Translations under genes and position numbers: made by a program
Notes under the pieces: generated by a model
The model's database searches: none
What the model was told of the DNA's origin: nothing
Seen by the model: only the letters and a program-made list of their open reading frames with translations
Source: Tabrizicola soli
Lineage (GTDB): Bacteria > Pseudomonadota > Alphaproteobacteria > Rhodobacterales > Rhodobacteraceae
Length of the DNA: 64,000 nt
Reading direction: 5' to 3'
Assembly: GCF_015999335.1 (NCBI RefSeq)
Contig: NZ_JAEACP010000003.1
Location: forward strand, 62,001-126,000
Shown: in pieces, positions 51,646 to 63,521 of the stretch
Layout: the number at the start of each line of letters is the position of its first letter
Numbering within the stretch: the first letter of the stretch is position 1

Positions 51646-52946
51646 TGAATCTCCTGCATGCGAACGACCGGCGGGGCGAATATCCCGCCAGCTATTATGC
51701 TGCGACGGCGGCACCCCTCGACCGTTTCCCGGTCCTGAAGGGCGCGACCCGCGCCGATGTCTGCGTGGTGGGCGGCGGCTATACCGGCCTTTCCGCGGCG
51801 CTGCATCTGGCGCAGAAAGGCTATGACGTGGTGCTGCTCGAAGCGCACCGCATGGGTTTCGGCGCCTCGGGCCGCAACGGCGGGCAGGTCGGTTCCGGCC
51901 AGCGGCAGGATCAGGTCTGGATCGAGAAGGCCGTGGGGAAGGAGAACGCGCATCGCCTATGGTCGCTGGCCGAGGAGGCCAAGACCCTGGTCAAGGACCT
52001 GGTCCGGGACCATGCGATGCCCGTCACCTTCCACCCCGGCATCGCCCATGCCTGCCGGTCCGAGGCCGAGGTCCGCGAAACCCATGCCTATGCCGAGAAA
52101 CTGCACCGCGACTACGGTTATGCCCATCTGGAGCCGCTGGACCGCGCCGGCATCCGTCGCCTGATCGGCTCGCAGGCCTATGTCGGCGGCGAGATCGACC
52201 GGGATGCGGGCCATCTGCATCCGCTCAACTATGCCATCGGCCTGGCGCAGGCGGCGGTCAGGGCGGGCGTCCGCATCCATGAGCTGTCCGAGGTCCACCG
52301 GGTCGAGCCGGGGCCGAGGCCAGTGGTCCGCACCCCCTCGGGCCATGTCGATTGCGCGACCGTGGTTCTGGCGGGCAACGGCTATCTTGGCCAGCTTTCG
52401 CCGAAGGTTGCGGCAAAGGTCATGCCGATCAACAACTTCATGGTGGCGACCGAACCGCTGGGCGACCGCGCGCGGGATCTCTTGTCGGAACCCGTCGCCG
52501 TCGCCGACACCCGCTTCGTGGTGAACTACTGGCGGCTCTCCGAGGACAACCGGCTGCTGTTCGGCGGTGGAGAAAGCTATGGCTACCGCTTTCCCGACAT
52601 CATCAGGACAGTCTCGAAACCGATGCTGGAGGTCTATCCGCAGCTTGCGAAGACCCGGATCACCCATGCCTGGGGCGGGACGCTGGCGATCACGCTGAAC
52701 CGGATGCCCTGCTTCACCCGGCCGGGGCAGAACCTGCTGTCGGCCTCGGGTTATTCCGGGCATGGGGTGGCGATGGCGACGCTGGCGGGCAAGCTGATGG
52801 CCGAGGCGGCGGCGGGACAGCAGGAACGGTTCGACCTGATGGCCGGCCTGCCGCAACCCCGCTTCCCCGGTGGCGCGGCGCTGCGCTGGCCGCTCCTGGT
52901 CACGGCGATGACCTGGTATTCGATGCGCGACCGGCTGGGTCTGTGA
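51645..52946 (+). CDS. FAD-dependent amine oxidase (gamma-glutamylputrescine oxidase type)
   Basis: 433-residue DAO-fold flavoprotein. FAD motif VCVVGGGYTGLSAALHLAQK (residues about 38-57), AHRMGFGASGRNGGQV, and the C-terminal SGYSGHGVAMATLAGKLMAE match PuuB-type oxidases, which deaminate the gamma-glutamyl amine to an aldehyde. It is coupled to the second GS-like gene and is the last gene of the operon, converging on ribD with no spacer (52946/52947). An aldehyde dehydrogenase, the usual next step, is not in this stretch. Confidence 0.87.
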   Translation: MNLLHANDRRGEYPASYYAATAAPLDRFPVLKGATRADVCVVGGGYTGLSAALHLAQKGYDVVLLEAHRMGFGASGRNGGQVGSGQRQDQVWIEKAVGKENAHRLWSLAEEAKTLVKDLVRDHAMPVTFHPGIAHACRSEAEVRETHAYAEKLHRDYGYAHLEPLDRAGIRRLIGSQAYVGGEIDRDAGHLHPLNYAIGLAQAAVRAGVRIHELSEVHRVEPGPRPVVRTPSGHVDCATVVLAGNGYLGQLSPKVAAKVMPINNFMVATEPLGDRARDLLSEPVAVADTRFVVNYWRLSEDNRLLFGGGESYGYRFPDIIRTVSKPMLEVYPQLAKTRITHAWGGTLAITLNRMPCFTRPGQNLLSASGYSGHGVAMATLAGKLMAEAAAGQQERFDLMAGLPQPRFPGGAALRWPLLVTAMTWYSMRDRLGL

Positions 52947-54032
52947 TCAGAAGGACCAGAGGGTGAGGCTGTCCGGCCCCAGTGCCTGAACCTCGCGCAA
53001 GCGCGGCCGCGGGGCATCCGCCAGCGCCGCAAGGCCCAGGGCCCCGAGCGCCGGATGCCCCTCGTCGCCGATCAGCACGCCGCCGGAGAACAGGGCCAGT
53101 TCGTCCACCAGCCCGGCCCGGACCAGCGCGCCCGCCAGCGTGCCGCCGCCTTCGCTGAAGATCCGGGTCAATCCCCGCGCGGCAAGCGCCGACAGGGCGG
53201 CGTTCAGGTCAAGCCGGCCCGCAGCTTCCGCGGTCTCGATCAGGGTCGCGCCCGTGGCCTCCCAGGCCGCCCGCGCCGCCCCGGGGGCCGAGGCGCCATG
53301 CAGCATCCAGACCGGATTGTCCCGCGCGGTCCGGCCAAGGCGGCTGTCGGGGGAATGGCGCAGCGCCCGGTCCAGCACGATGCGGACCGGCTGCCGCACC
53401 GCCCCCATGTTGCGCACGGTCAGGTCGGGGTCGTCGGCCAGGGCGGTGCCCGAGCCCACCATCACCGCGTCATGCGCCAGGCGCAGCGCATGGACCTTGC
53501 GCCGCGCCTCGCCGCCGGTGATCCAGCGCGACTCCCCCGTCGCCGTCGCCGTCCGGCCGTCCAGGCTTGCCGCCAGCTTCAGCGTCACGAAGGGCAGCCC
53601 CCGCGTGACCCGTTTCAGGAAACCCGCATTCGCATGCCTGGCCTGATCGGTCAGGACGCCCTCGGTCACCGCGATCCCGGCAGCGCGCAGCATCGCGTGC
53701 CCCCTGCCCGAGACGCGGGGATCCGGATCGGTCAGCGCGGTCACCACCCGCGCCACGCCGGCGGCGATCAGCGCCTCGGCACAGGGCGGGGTGTGGCCAT
53801 GATGGGCGCAGGGCTCCAGCGTGACATAGGCCACGGCGCCCTGGGCCAGCGTCCCGGCCTGCGCCAGCGCGCGGACCTCGGCATGGGGACGGCCGCCGGG
53901 CTGGGTCCAGCCGCGCCCGACCACCAGGCCCTGCTTGGCGATAACGCAACCGACAGCCGGATTGGGCCAGACATTGCCAAGGCCCCGCGCGGCAAGGCGC
54001 AGGGCATGGGCCATGTGGTCCTGGTCGCTCAC
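52947..54032 (-). CDS. ribD: Bifunctional riboflavin biosynthesis protein RibD
   Basis: 361-residue deaminase/reductase of riboflavin synthesis. The N-terminal zinc deaminase has HAEVRAL (about residue 50) and [11 protein letters not shown] (about 74-84); the reductase domain starts near [14 protein letters not shown] (about 149) with [10 protein letters not shown] and [13 protein letters not shown]. Start taken as GTG 54032, overlapping the nrdR stop as GTGA; an ATG six codons downstream is the alternative. The nrdR-ribD order is widely conserved. Confidence 0.93.
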   Translation of the reverse strand: MSDQDHMAHALRLAARGLGNVWPNPAVGCVIAKQGLVVGRGWTQPGGRPHAEVRALAQAGTLAQGAVAYVTLEPCAHHGHTPPCAEALIAAGVARVVTALTDPDPRVSGRGHAMLRAAGIAVTEGVLTDQARHANAGFLKRVTRGLPFVTLKLAASLDGRTATATGESRWITGGEARRKVHALRLAHDAVMVGSGTALADDPDLTVRNMGAVRQPVRIVLDRALRHSPDSRLGRTARDNPVWMLHGASAPGAARAAWEATGATLIETAEAAGRLDLNAALSALAARGLTRIFSEGGGTLAGALVRAGLVDELALFSGGVLIGDEGHPALGALGLAALADAPRPRLREVQALGPDSLTLWSF

Positions 54033-54496
54033 TCCTCGCCCGGCGCGCCGGGGCGAAGCTCGCTCACGAAGCGGTCGAAGTCGTCCGCCGCCTGGAAGTT
54101 CTTGTAGACGCTGGCAAACCGCACATAGGCAACCGTGTCGATCCGCGCGAGGCTTTCCATCACGATCTCGCCGATCTGCTTGGACTGGATGTCGGTGTCG
54201 CCGAGGCTTTCCAGCCGCCGGACGATGCCGCTGATCATCTGGTCGATCCGTTCGGGGTCGATCGGGCGTTTCTGCATCGCGATGCGGATCGAGCGTTCCA
54301 GCTTGGCGCGGTCGAAATCCTCGCGCTTGCCGGAGGACTTGATCACGACGAGATCGCGCAGCTGGACGCGTTCATAGGTGGTGAAGCGGCCGCCGCAGGC
54401 CGGGCAGAACCGGCGGCGGCGGATCGAGACGTGATCCTCGGCCGGTCTGGAATCCTTCACCTGCGTGTCGATGTTGCCGCAGAATGGGCAGCGCAT
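54029..54496 (-). CDS. nrdR: Transcriptional repressor NrdR
   Basis: 155-residue repressor of ribonucleotide reductase genes. The zinc ribbon [17 protein letters not shown] ... [15 protein letters not shown] (four Cys) is followed by the ATP-cone ([20 protein letters not shown], residues about 53-73). The 10-mer NrdR box targets are not expected here. It is coupled to ribD downstream by a GTGA overlap. Confidence 0.95.
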   Translation of the reverse strand: MRCPFCGNIDTQVKDSRPAEDHVSIRRRRFCPACGGRFTTYERVQLRDLVVIKSSGKREDFDRAKLERSIRIAMQKRPIDPERIDQMISGIVRRLESLGDTDIQSKQIGEIVMESLARIDTVAYVRFASVYKNFQAADDFDRFVSELRPGAPGEE

Positions 54497-54647
54497 CGGC
54501 CCCCTCCTTGCTATGGTTGTCCTGCCTCAAGGCCGGGTGTTCTCCCCGGTTCCTGCCACAGACTATAGGCGACCGTCGCGCATTTCGGCCAGCGCGAAGT
54601 TACAGGCCCCGCATCTGGGGGGCCCGGTGTGGCGGCGGGGACTCATT

Positions 54648-55118
54648 TCAGTCGCAGCTGCGGGTCCAGGCCTTGGCGTCGACGTCCCAGCACTGGCCGA
54701 TTTGGGACTTCAGTTCCGAAAGGATATCCAGCGATGTCGCGACGCTGCCCGGATCGCAAGCAAGCGTCGCCAGAAGCGTTTCGCCCTCCAGCACATTGAC
54801 GCCGCCTTCCAGTTTGGCGGCCTCGTCCATCCGGTCGAATGAGGTCCAGACTTCGTAGGTCGTTCCCTTGTTGGTGAAAGCCAGGCTGTCCCAGATCGCC
54901 CGCCCGACGCCCGGCCAGGGGGTATAGGCGGCGGTTTCCAGCGGTTGGGTGAGGGCCAGTTCGGGCTGGCCCTCGGGCCCGAAGGCATAGTTCAGGGCGC
55001 CGGTCTTGTGGCAGACCTCCAGTATCTTTGCGCCGATGCGGCAGGAAAAGACGGTGTCGCCCTGGCAGGTTGCCCCGGCCGGGGCGGCGAGAAGGACAAG
55101 GAAAAGGGCGGCGCGCAT
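54648..55118 (-). CDS. Exported conserved hypothetical protein
   Basis: 156-residue protein with a signal peptide (MRAALFLVLLAAPAGATCQG). Mature sequence has a conserved Cys pattern (TCQGDTVFSCRIGAKILEVC) and FGPEGQPELALTQPL, seen in uncharacterised Rhodobacterales proteins. The C-terminus carries CWDVDAKAWTRSCD. Disulfides are likely. AAGGAG precedes ATG 55118 at seven bases. No function is proposed. Confidence 0.7.
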   Translation of the reverse strand: MRAALFLVLLAAPAGATCQGDTVFSCRIGAKILEVCHKTGALNYAFGPEGQPELALTQPLETAAYTPWPGVGRAIWDSLAFTNKGTTYEVWTSFDRMDEAAKLEGGVNVLEGETLLATLACDPGSVATSLDILSELKSQIGQCWDVDAKAWTRSCD

Positions 55119-55209
55119 GGAGGACTCCTTTGCCGGGACTGTGCGGCAGAGGGGCAGAGCAGACAAGGCCGGTTCTCCGCCGGTCCTGCCTGCCGGTTTG
55201 CGGCCCGCG

Positions 55210-55512
55210 CTACTGGCCGAGATGCAGCGCCACTTCGCCCGACCAGGGCTCGGTCACGCCGCGCCCGCCGCCGAGGTCTTCCAGGATGGGCCGCAGCCTG
55301 TCGAGGTTCGCGATCATCGCGGGCCGGGCGGCCACAAGGGCCTCGGTGCTGTCCCATTCGCCGATGACGACGAAGCTGCGGTCTCCCGATTTCACCAGCC
55401 AGAAGTTCCGACCGCCGCGCAGGGATTTCATGTCGAAATCCTGGTGCAGGCGGACGAATTCGGCTTCCATACCCGGCTTCACTCGCATGTGGACGACATT
55501 CATCGCGGTCAT
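55210..55512 (-). CDS. Antibiotic biosynthesis monooxygenase (ABM)-fold protein
   Basis: 100-residue ferredoxin-like ABM-fold protein (MNVVHMRVKPGMEAEFVRLH, then GGRNFWLVKSGDRSFVVIGE). The family is often dimeric heme- or quinone-interacting; function here is unknown. The start at 55512 follows GGGGG; the frame further upstream runs into the 22-bp inverted repeat and is not coding. Confidence 0.75.
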   Translation of the reverse strand: MTAMNVVHMRVKPGMEAEFVRLHQDFDMKSLRGGRNFWLVKSGDRSFVVIGEWDSTEALVAARPAMIANLDRLRPILEDLGGGRGVTEPWSGEVALHLGQ

Positions 55513-55576
55513 GGCACATCCCCCCCGTTTGCCAAGGGGAAAGGATAGCACGAATGGGGTGAGTCGGAGGTCTGGT

Positions 55577-55631
55577 GTAGGGTGGGTGCCAACCCACCCT
55601 GTGCGAGGTGGTGGGTTGGCACCCACCCTAC
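55577..55631. repeat. 22-bp perfect inverted repeat (GTAGGGTGGGTGCCAACCCA...)
   Basis: Arm 1 55577-55598 and arm 2 55610-55631 are perfect complements over 22 bases with an 11-base loop (CTGTGCGAGGT). Each arm itself contains TGGGT...ACCCA symmetry (TGGGTGCCAACCCA). This GTAGGGTGGGT form is known to me as a dispersed palindromic element in diverse bacteria. It lies between the ABM gene start and the downstream end of a lower-GC orphan gene. Confidence 0.7.
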
Positions 55632-55657
55632 GCTTGCGGCTCGGATACGAGCCGCCG

Positions 55658-56017
55658 TTAGGCAGCTGAACGGATCATCGCCAGCCAGCGAGCAGCCGTG
55701 CCTGCATCACGGATACGCAAGGTGACTTCCCCCTGATTGGTCAAGCGGGCCTCGGGAAAGGCCGCCATCACGCCGTCAACCGTCAGCTTACCGCGCCTCA
55801 GTTCCGGCTTGCGGATGTAGGCCAAAACCCACTCGTCATTTGGGACGGCGGCAAAACAATAATCGCTGTCCCGGTAAATCCTCAGGCTGTTGAGGAAGCC
55901 CTGTTCATGGGCATTCATGGACATGCCGACCTGTCCTGAGAAACCATCGACAATCGCATCGAACGCGACCTTGGCGTCCGACGAAACAATCTCTTTACGC
56001 AAATCGGCGATGTTCAT
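55658..56017 (-). CDS. Hypothetical protein, 119 aa, lower GC
   Basis: Unrecognised soluble protein (MNIADLRKEIVSSDAKVAFD start; central YCFAAVPNDEWVLAYIRKPE; C-terminal RIRDAGTAARWLAMIRSAA). GC is about 57% in the sampled line against about 65% or more nearby, so it may have been acquired. It sits 10 bases after the rpoD stop on the same strand, and 26 bases beyond its own stop is the inverted repeat. Codon pattern and a conserved-looking helix support real coding, but no function is proposed. Confidence 0.6.
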   Translation of the reverse strand: MNIADLRKEIVSSDAKVAFDAIVDGFSGQVGMSMNAHEQGFLNSLRIYRDSDYCFAAVPNDEWVLAYIRKPELRRGKLTVDGVMAAFPEARLTNQGEVTLRIRDAGTAARWLAMIRSAA

Positions 56018-56027
56018 AGCGTAGTGC

Positions 56028-58016
<1,989 letters not shown>

Positions 58017-58095
58017 GTGGTCTCCTATCGGGGGCGCGAATCGGTCGGGGCTGCGACGAATCAATACCGCGAATCAAATCGGGGGAAAGGCCGAA

Positions 58096-60024
58096 TCAGC
58101 GGTTTTTCTTGACCCAGACCTGGCTATCGATCAGCGATTGCAGATGTCTTGACAGTGCGGCCCGGTCCTCGCCCAGGTCCGAACTGTCGCGGGCGGCGCC
58201 ATGTTCCGAGCGGTGGCGGGCCTCGGCGGCCTTGGACAGGCGCCAGGTCAACCCCTCGTCGGGCAGGCCGTCGAAATCCTCCATCGCATCTTCAATCTCG
58301 CGCCGGACTCCGCGTCGGGCTTCCAGTTTGGCCAGTTCCTCGGCAAGGCAGAGCGCGGCGAGCTCATCGTCGGAAGCGTTGCGGACCGGGGGCGCAATGG
58401 CCACATGGGGTCGCCGGAGAAGCGCGTCAAGGGCGCCGGGCGCCGCCGCGCGGATCCTGGCCTGCGGATCGGCGTCGTCGGCATGGCTCAGGATCAGGTG
58501 GCGCAGGGTCTCGTGCCCCTCGCCGGTCAGGTCCAGCCGCTCCAGCGCCGATTCGAAGCGGTGGATCAGCGCGGGATGCAGGATCGCCGTGGCCAGGATC
58601 ACCGCCTCGCGCAGGATCTCGTCCACCGGGCCCTCGGCCTGCACCAGAAGCGACGAGCGCGTGGCCGCAAGCGCGCCGCCCGGCGGGGCGTTCCTGCCGC
58701 GCGGGCGGAAGGGGCCGGGCTGGAAGGGACGGGCGTCGAAGCTGCCGAACAGCTCGCGCCGCAGCCGCTTCATCTCGTCGGCATAATGGTTGCGGATCGA
58801 GGGGTCGGCGATCCGCGCCAGATGGGTGCGCAGCACCTTGTCCAGCGCCGCCCGGCGCTCGGGGCTGTCGAAATCGCGGCCTTCCGTCTCGCGTTGCCAG
58901 AGGAGTTGCACCATGGGCCTCGCCCCGTCCAGCACCGCCTGCATCGCGGGCGCGCCCTGCGCCTTCAGCAGGTCGTCCGGGTCCATGCCGCCGGGCAGGA
59001 TGGCGAAGCGCAGCGCCTTCCCGGCCTCCAGGAGCGGCAGGGCGAGGTCGATCACCCGCTGCGCGGCCTGAAGCCCCGCCTTGTCGCCGTCCAGCGCCAG
59101 GATGGGTTCGTCCGCGATGCGCCAGATCATGCGCAGCTGCTCCTCGGTCACGGCCGTCCCCAGGGGCGCGACGGCGGCGGTGAACCCGGCCTCGGAGAGC
59201 GCGATCACGTCCATGTAGCCCTCGGCCACGATCAGGGGCCTGCCCTTCCCCGCCGCCTCGCGCGCAGGTCCGTGGTTGAAAAGGTTGCGCCCCTTGTCGA
59301 AAAGCTCCGTCTCCGGGCCGTTCAGGTATTTCGCCCGGGCGTTCGGGTCCAGCGACCGCCCGCCCAGGCTGATCACCCGGCCGCGCGCGTCGCGGATCGG
59401 AAAGATGATCCGGGCGTGGAAGCGGTCGTAAAGGCGGCCCGAGTCATGTTTCGCCACCACGCCGGACGCCACCATCAGCTCGGGCGGGACGCCCTTGGCC
59501 TTCAGCGCCTCGACCACGGCCTGCGCGTTCTCGGGCGACCAGCCGATGTCCCAGCGGTCCCAGGCGGCCTCGTTCAGCCGGCGTTTCTCGGCCAGATAGC
59601 TGCGGGCGGCGGCCCCTGCCCCGGTCTTGAGTTGCAGGCGGTAGAACTTCACGGCCTCGTCCATCACCGCCTGCAGCTGCGTCCGGCGGTCGGCGCGCTC
59701 GGCCGCCTTGGGATCGCGCGAGGGCATCTGCATCCCCGCCTCGCGCGCCAGGACCTCGACCGCCTCCATGAAGCCCATGTTCTCGGACTCCTTCACGAAG
59801 GTGACGGCATCGCCCTTCGCATGGCAGCCGAAGCAGTAGTAATAGCCCTTGCGGTCATCGACGTGGAAGCTGGCGGATTTCTCCTGATGGAAGGGGCACG
59901 GGGCCCAGAAATCGCCCTTGGCCAGGTTCGACTTGCGCATGTCCCAGGTCACCTTGCGGCCGACGATGGCCGAAAGCGTCACCCGGGTGCGCAGGTCGTC
60001 GAGGAATCCGTTGGGCAGCGACAT
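58096..60024 (-). CDS. dnaG: DNA primase DnaG
   Basis: 642-residue primase. The CHC2 zinc domain has Cys43, His46, Cys64 and Cys67 (PCPFHQEKSAS, YYYCFGCHAKGD). The RNA polymerase domain begins near SYLAEKRRLNEAAWDRWDIG, with TOPRIM Glu/Asp motifs in IVAEGYMDVIAL and LALDGDKAGLQAA. The C-terminal helicase-binding domain is present. ATG 60024 (MSLPNGFLDDLR) is the family start. It overlaps none of its neighbours. Confidence 0.95.
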   Translation of the reverse strand: MSLPNGFLDDLRTRVTLSAIVGRKVTWDMRKSNLAKGDFWAPCPFHQEKSASFHVDDRKGYYYCFGCHAKGDAVTFVKESENMGFMEAVEVLAREAGMQMPSRDPKAAERADRRTQLQAVMDEAVKFYRLQLKTGAGAAARSYLAEKRRLNEAAWDRWDIGWSPENAQAVVEALKAKGVPPELMVASGVVAKHDSGRLYDRFHARIIFPIRDARGRVISLGGRSLDPNARAKYLNGPETELFDKGRNLFNHGPAREAAGKGRPLIVAEGYMDVIALSEAGFTAAVAPLGTAVTEEQLRMIWRIADEPILALDGDKAGLQAAQRVIDLALPLLEAGKALRFAILPGGMDPDDLLKAQGAPAMQAVLDGARPMVQLLWQRETEGRDFDSPERRAALDKVLRTHLARIADPSIRNHYADEMKRLRRELFGSFDARPFQPGPFRPRGRNAPPGGALAATRSSLLVQAEGPVDEILREAVILATAILHPALIHRFESALERLDLTGEGHETLRHLILSHADDADPQARIRAAAPGALDALLRRPHVAIAPPVRNASDDELAALCLAEELAKLEARRGVRREIEDAMEDFDGLPDEGLTWRLSKAAEARHRSEHGAARDSSDLGEDRAALSRHLQSLIDSQVWVKKNR

Positions 60025-60088
60025 GCGACAGATATGGCCGCTGGCCGCCCCGCCGTCCAGTGCGGGCGCAGGTCCCGGCCGATCCCTG

Positions 60089-62698
60089 TCAGGAGGTCTT
60101 CCGGCCAAGGCGCAGGCGCAGCTGCTTTTCCCCCTCCAGCACCAGAAGGAGGGCGCCCCCCAGTGCCACCACCATCGCGCCGTCGGCCAGCGGGATGGAC
60201 CGGGTTCCAAGAAGCGGCTGCAGCGCCGGCAAATAGGTCACGGCACACTGGGCGACGGCCACGACCAGAACCACCGCCCAGACCACCGGCGTTCCCCGGA
60301 CCATGCCGGGCCGGAGCGAGGTGCCGTGCAGGTTGCGGATGAAGAACAGATGGAAGATCTCCAGCACGACCAGGGTGTTCATCGCCAGGGTCTGCGCCAT
60401 GGGCGTCGGATAGCCGCGCCCGATCGCCAGCGCGAAGACGCCGAAGACGGCGGTCGAGAACAGGGCGGAGACGAGGACGACATGCCAGACCAGCCCCCCC
60501 GACAGAAGCGGTGCGTCGCGTGGGCGCGGCGGGCGGGCCATGGTGCCGGGCTCGGTCGGCTCGAAAGCCAGCGCCAGGCCAAGGGTGATGCCGGTGATCA
60601 GGTTGACCCAGAGGATCTGGATCGCGGTGATCGGCAGCGCCAGTCCCAGCAGCAGCGCCAGCACGACGGTCGCGGCCTCGCCCGCGTTGGTCGGGAGCTC
60701 GAAGCTGATCACCTTGCGCAGGTTGTCCTGCACCGTCCGCCCCTCGCGCACGGCTGCCGCGATGGTGGCGAAGTTGTCGTCGGCCAGCACCAGATCCGCC
60801 GCCTCCTTCGCCGCCTGCGAGCCCTTCTGCCCCATCGCGATGCCCACATCGGCCCGTTTCAGCGCCGGAGCGTCGTTCACCCCGTCGCCGGTCATCGCGA
60901 CCGACCGGCCCCCGGCCTGCAGCGCGCGGACCAGTCGCAGCTTGTGCTCGGGGCTGGTGCGGGCGAAGACATCGACCGTCGCCACCGCCTCGGCCAGCCC
61001 GGCATCGTCCAGCCGGTCGAGCTCGGCCCCGGTCAGCACCCGGCCGGCCTGCGCAAGGCCGATGGCGCCGGCGATGGCGCGCGCGGTCCCGGCGTGGTCG
61101 CCGGTGATCATCTTGACCTCGATCCCCGCCGCCCGGCACTCGGCCACGGCGGCAATGGCCTCGGGCCGGGGCGGGTCGATCAGCCCGAGGAGCCCCAGGA
61201 AATGCAGGTCGGCATCAAGCTCGCCGGCCGAAAGCCGCGCGCCGGTCTGCGGCCGCTCGGCCAGCGCCAGCACCCGCAGCCCCTGCCCGGCCAGCGCCTC
61301 TGCCCGTCCGTGCCACGCTTCGCGGTCCAGCCCCGCGCACATCCGCAACACCCGCTCCGGGGCGCCCTTGACCAGGGCGAGCGGCCCCTCCCCCGCCTCG
61401 ACCAGCACGGCCATATAGCGGTGGCGGCTGTCGAAGGGGATCGCGTCCAGCCGCCGCGCGGCCGCGCGTTCCCCCGTCTTGCCCGCAAAGGCCAGAAGCG
61501 CCGCCTCCATCGGATCGCCCTCGGCCCTCCAGCCGTCGCCCTGCCGGACCAGGCTTGCGTCATTGCAGAGCGCCGCCGCCCGGGCCAGACGCGCAAGGTC
61601 CCCGTCGGGGGTGATCCGGCCCTCGGGCGCATAGCCCTCGCCGGCGACGTGGAAACGGCCTTCGGGCGTCTCCACCTCGGTCACTACCATCTCGTTGCGG
61701 GTCAGCGTCCCGGTTTTGTCGGTGCAGATCACGCCCACCGAGCCGATCGCCTCGATCGCCGGAAGGCGGCGCACGATGGCCCGCCGGCGCGCCATCGCCT
61801 GCACCCCGATCGCCAGCGTGATCGTCATCACCGCCGGCAAGCCTTCGGGGATCGCGGCCACGGCGACGCCGACGACCAGCATGAACAGCGCGGCGAAATC
61901 ATGCTCGCCGAAGATCGCGGCCCAGGCCAGCAGCAGCGCCGAGGCCCCCAGGATCGCCACCGACAAGGCGCGCGAGAAGCGGTCCATCTGCGCGACCAGC
62001 GGCGTGGTCAGGTCCTCGACTTGCGCCAGAAGCCCGCCGATCCGGCCGATCTCGGTCGCGGTCCCCGTCGCGGCGACCACGCCCCGCGCAGAGCCCTGCG
62101 TGACCAGGGTGCCGGACCACAGCATCGACTGCCGGTCGCCCAGCGCCGCCGCGCGCGGGGCGGGGCGGGCGGATTTCCCGGCCGGGACGGATTCGCCGGT
62201 CAGCATCGATTCGTCGGCGGCCAGCCCGTGCGCCTGCAAAAGCCGCAGGTCCGCCGGGACGCGGTCGCCCGCCTCGATCAGGACGACGTCGCCGGGCACG
62301 ACCTCGTCCCCCGGCACCGAAACACGCTGGCCGTCGCGCAGGACGGCGGCGCGGGGGGCCAGCATCACCCGGATCGCGGCCATCGCGGCCTCGGCCTTGC
62401 CCTCCTGCAGGAAGCCGATCACCGCATTGGCCAGCACCACCGCCAGGATCACCCCGGTATCCACCCAGTGCTGCAAGGCCCCGGTCACGACCGCAGCGGC
62501 CAAAAGGACATGGATCAGCACATTGTCGAACTGCGCCAGCAGCCGACGCAGCCGCCCGCGCCGGCGCACCTCGGGCAGCCGGTTCGGCCCGTGGCGTTCC
62601 AGCCGCCGCCGGGCCTCGGCCTGGGTCAACCCCTCTGGTCTGGCATCCAGCGCGGCCAGGGCTTCGGCGGCGGTCAGGTGGTGGAAGGGATCGGTCAT
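60089..62698 (-). CDS. P2-type cation-transporting ATPase
   Basis: 869-residue P-type ATPase. N-terminal cation-ATPase domain ([20 protein letters not shown]), TGES (residues 167-170), TM4 PEGLP (284-288), phosphorylation Asp327 in [18 protein letters not shown] motif near 603-611, and ten helices. TM5 [13 protein letters not shown] and TM6 [16 protein letters not shown] (699-714) resemble the bacterial PMR1/PacL-like clade, but TM6 has Gly703 where SERCA has the Ca ligand Asp800, so Ca transport is doubtful. ATG 62698 is chosen; an earlier Met (62788) overlaps the divergent gene. Confidence 0.9.
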   Translation of the reverse strand: MTDPFHHLTAAEALAALDARPEGLTQAEARRRLERHGPNRLPEVRRRGRLRRLLAQFDNVLIHVLLAAAVVTGALQHWVDTGVILAVVLANAVIGFLQEGKAEAAMAAIRVMLAPRAAVLRDGQRVSVPGDEVVPGDVVLIEAGDRVPADLRLLQAHGLAADESMLTGESVPAGKSARPAPRAAALGDRQSMLWSGTLVTQGSARGVVAATGTATEIGRIGGLLAQVEDLTTPLVAQMDRFSRALSVAILGASALLLAWAAIFGEHDFAALFMLVVGVAVAAIPEGLPAVMTITLAIGVQAMARRRAIVRRLPAIEAIGSVGVICTDKTGTLTRNEMVVTEVETPEGRFHVAGEGYAPEGRITPDGDLARLARAAALCNDASLVRQGDGWRAEGDPMEAALLAFAGKTGERAAARRLDAIPFDSRHRYMAVLVEAGEGPLALVKGAPERVLRMCAGLDREAWHGRAEALAGQGLRVLALAERPQTGARLSAGELDADLHFLGLLGLIDPPRPEAIAAVAECRAAGIEVKMITGDHAGTARAIAGAIGLAQAGRVLTGAELDRLDDAGLAEAVATVDVFARTSPEHKLRLVRALQAGGRSVAMTGDGVNDAPALKRADVGIAMGQKGSQAAKEAADLVLADDNFATIAAAVREGRTVQDNLRKVISFELPTNAGEAATVVLALLLGLALPITAIQILWVNLITGITLGLALAFEPTEPGTMARPPRPRDAPLLSGGLVWHVVLVSALFSTAVFGVFALAIGRGYPTPMAQTLAMNTLVVLEIFHLFFIRNLHGTSLRPGMVRGTPVVWAVVLVVAVAQCAVTYLPALQPLLGTRSIPLADGAMVVALGGALLLVLEGEKQLRLRLGRKTS

Positions 62699-62786
62699 CC
62701 GGCCCGTGATCGTTGTGGCAGGTCCACAAGGGTCATATCCTTGCGACAGATCAATGGCAAAGCCGCGTGATGGTGTAGAAGGATGC

Positions 62787-63521
62787 ATGATCTTGCAGCC
62801 TGAAGCGTCCTTCCCTGCCCGTCCGGTCTTCCGCACCGAAGGCGTCACCCGCGTCTACCGTACCGGCGCGGTCGAGGTCCGGGCCCTGCGCGGCATCGAC
62901 CTTTCCCTGCGCGAGGGCGAGATGGTCGTCCTCCTCGGCGCCTCGGGGTCCGGCAAATCGACGCTTCTGAACATCCTCGGCGGGCTGGACCGGCCGACGG
63001 AAGGCCGGGTCTTCTTCCGCGACACCGAGCTGACCCACGCGACCGAGGCCGAGCTGACCGCCTATCGCCGCGCCCATGTCGGCTTCGTGTTCCAGTTCTA
63101 CAACCTCGTCCCCAGCCTTACCGCGCGCGAGAACGTGGCCCTGGTGACCGAGATCGCCGCCCGCCCGATGCCCCCGGAGGAGGCGCTGGAGCGGGTGGGC
63201 CTCGGTCCCCGGATGAACCATTTCCCGGCCGAGCTTTCCGGCGGCGAACAGCAGCGCGTCGCCATCGCCCGCGCCATCGCCAAGCGGCCGGACGTGCTTC
63301 TGTGCGACGAACCCACCGGCGCGCTCGATATCGCCACCGGGGCACAGGTGCTGGAGGCGCTGCATTCCGTCAACCGCGACCTTGGCACGGCGACGGTGCT
63401 GATCACCCATAACGCGGTGATCCAGCGCATCGCGCACCGGGTGGTGGTGCTGGCCGACGGCCGCATCGTGCGGGACGAGCCGGTGACCGACCGGCTGCAA
63501 CCCGCCGAACTGACATGGTAA
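62787..63521 (+). CDS. ABC transporter ATP-binding protein (LolD/MacB type)
   Basis: 244-residue ATPase. Walker [11 protein letters not shown] (about residue 50), Q-loop [17 protein letters not shown], signature LSGGEQQR, Walker [12 protein letters not shown] and the H-loop ITHN place it with MacB/LolD-type exporters. It is divergent from the P-type ATPase; the 88-base spacer (62699-62786) must hold both promoters. The stop TAA overlaps the permease start by 7 bases. Confidence 0.9.
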   Translation: MILQPEASFPARPVFRTEGVTRVYRTGAVEVRALRGIDLSLREGEMVVLLGASGSGKSTLLNILGGLDRPTEGRVFFRDTELTHATEAELTAYRRAHVGFVFQFYNLVPSLTARENVALVTEIAARPMPPEEALERVGLGPRMNHFPAELSGGEQQRVAIARAIAKRPDVLLCDEPTGALDIATGAQVLEALHSVNRDLGTATVLITHNAVIQRIAHRVVVLADGRIVRDEPVTDRLQPAELTW

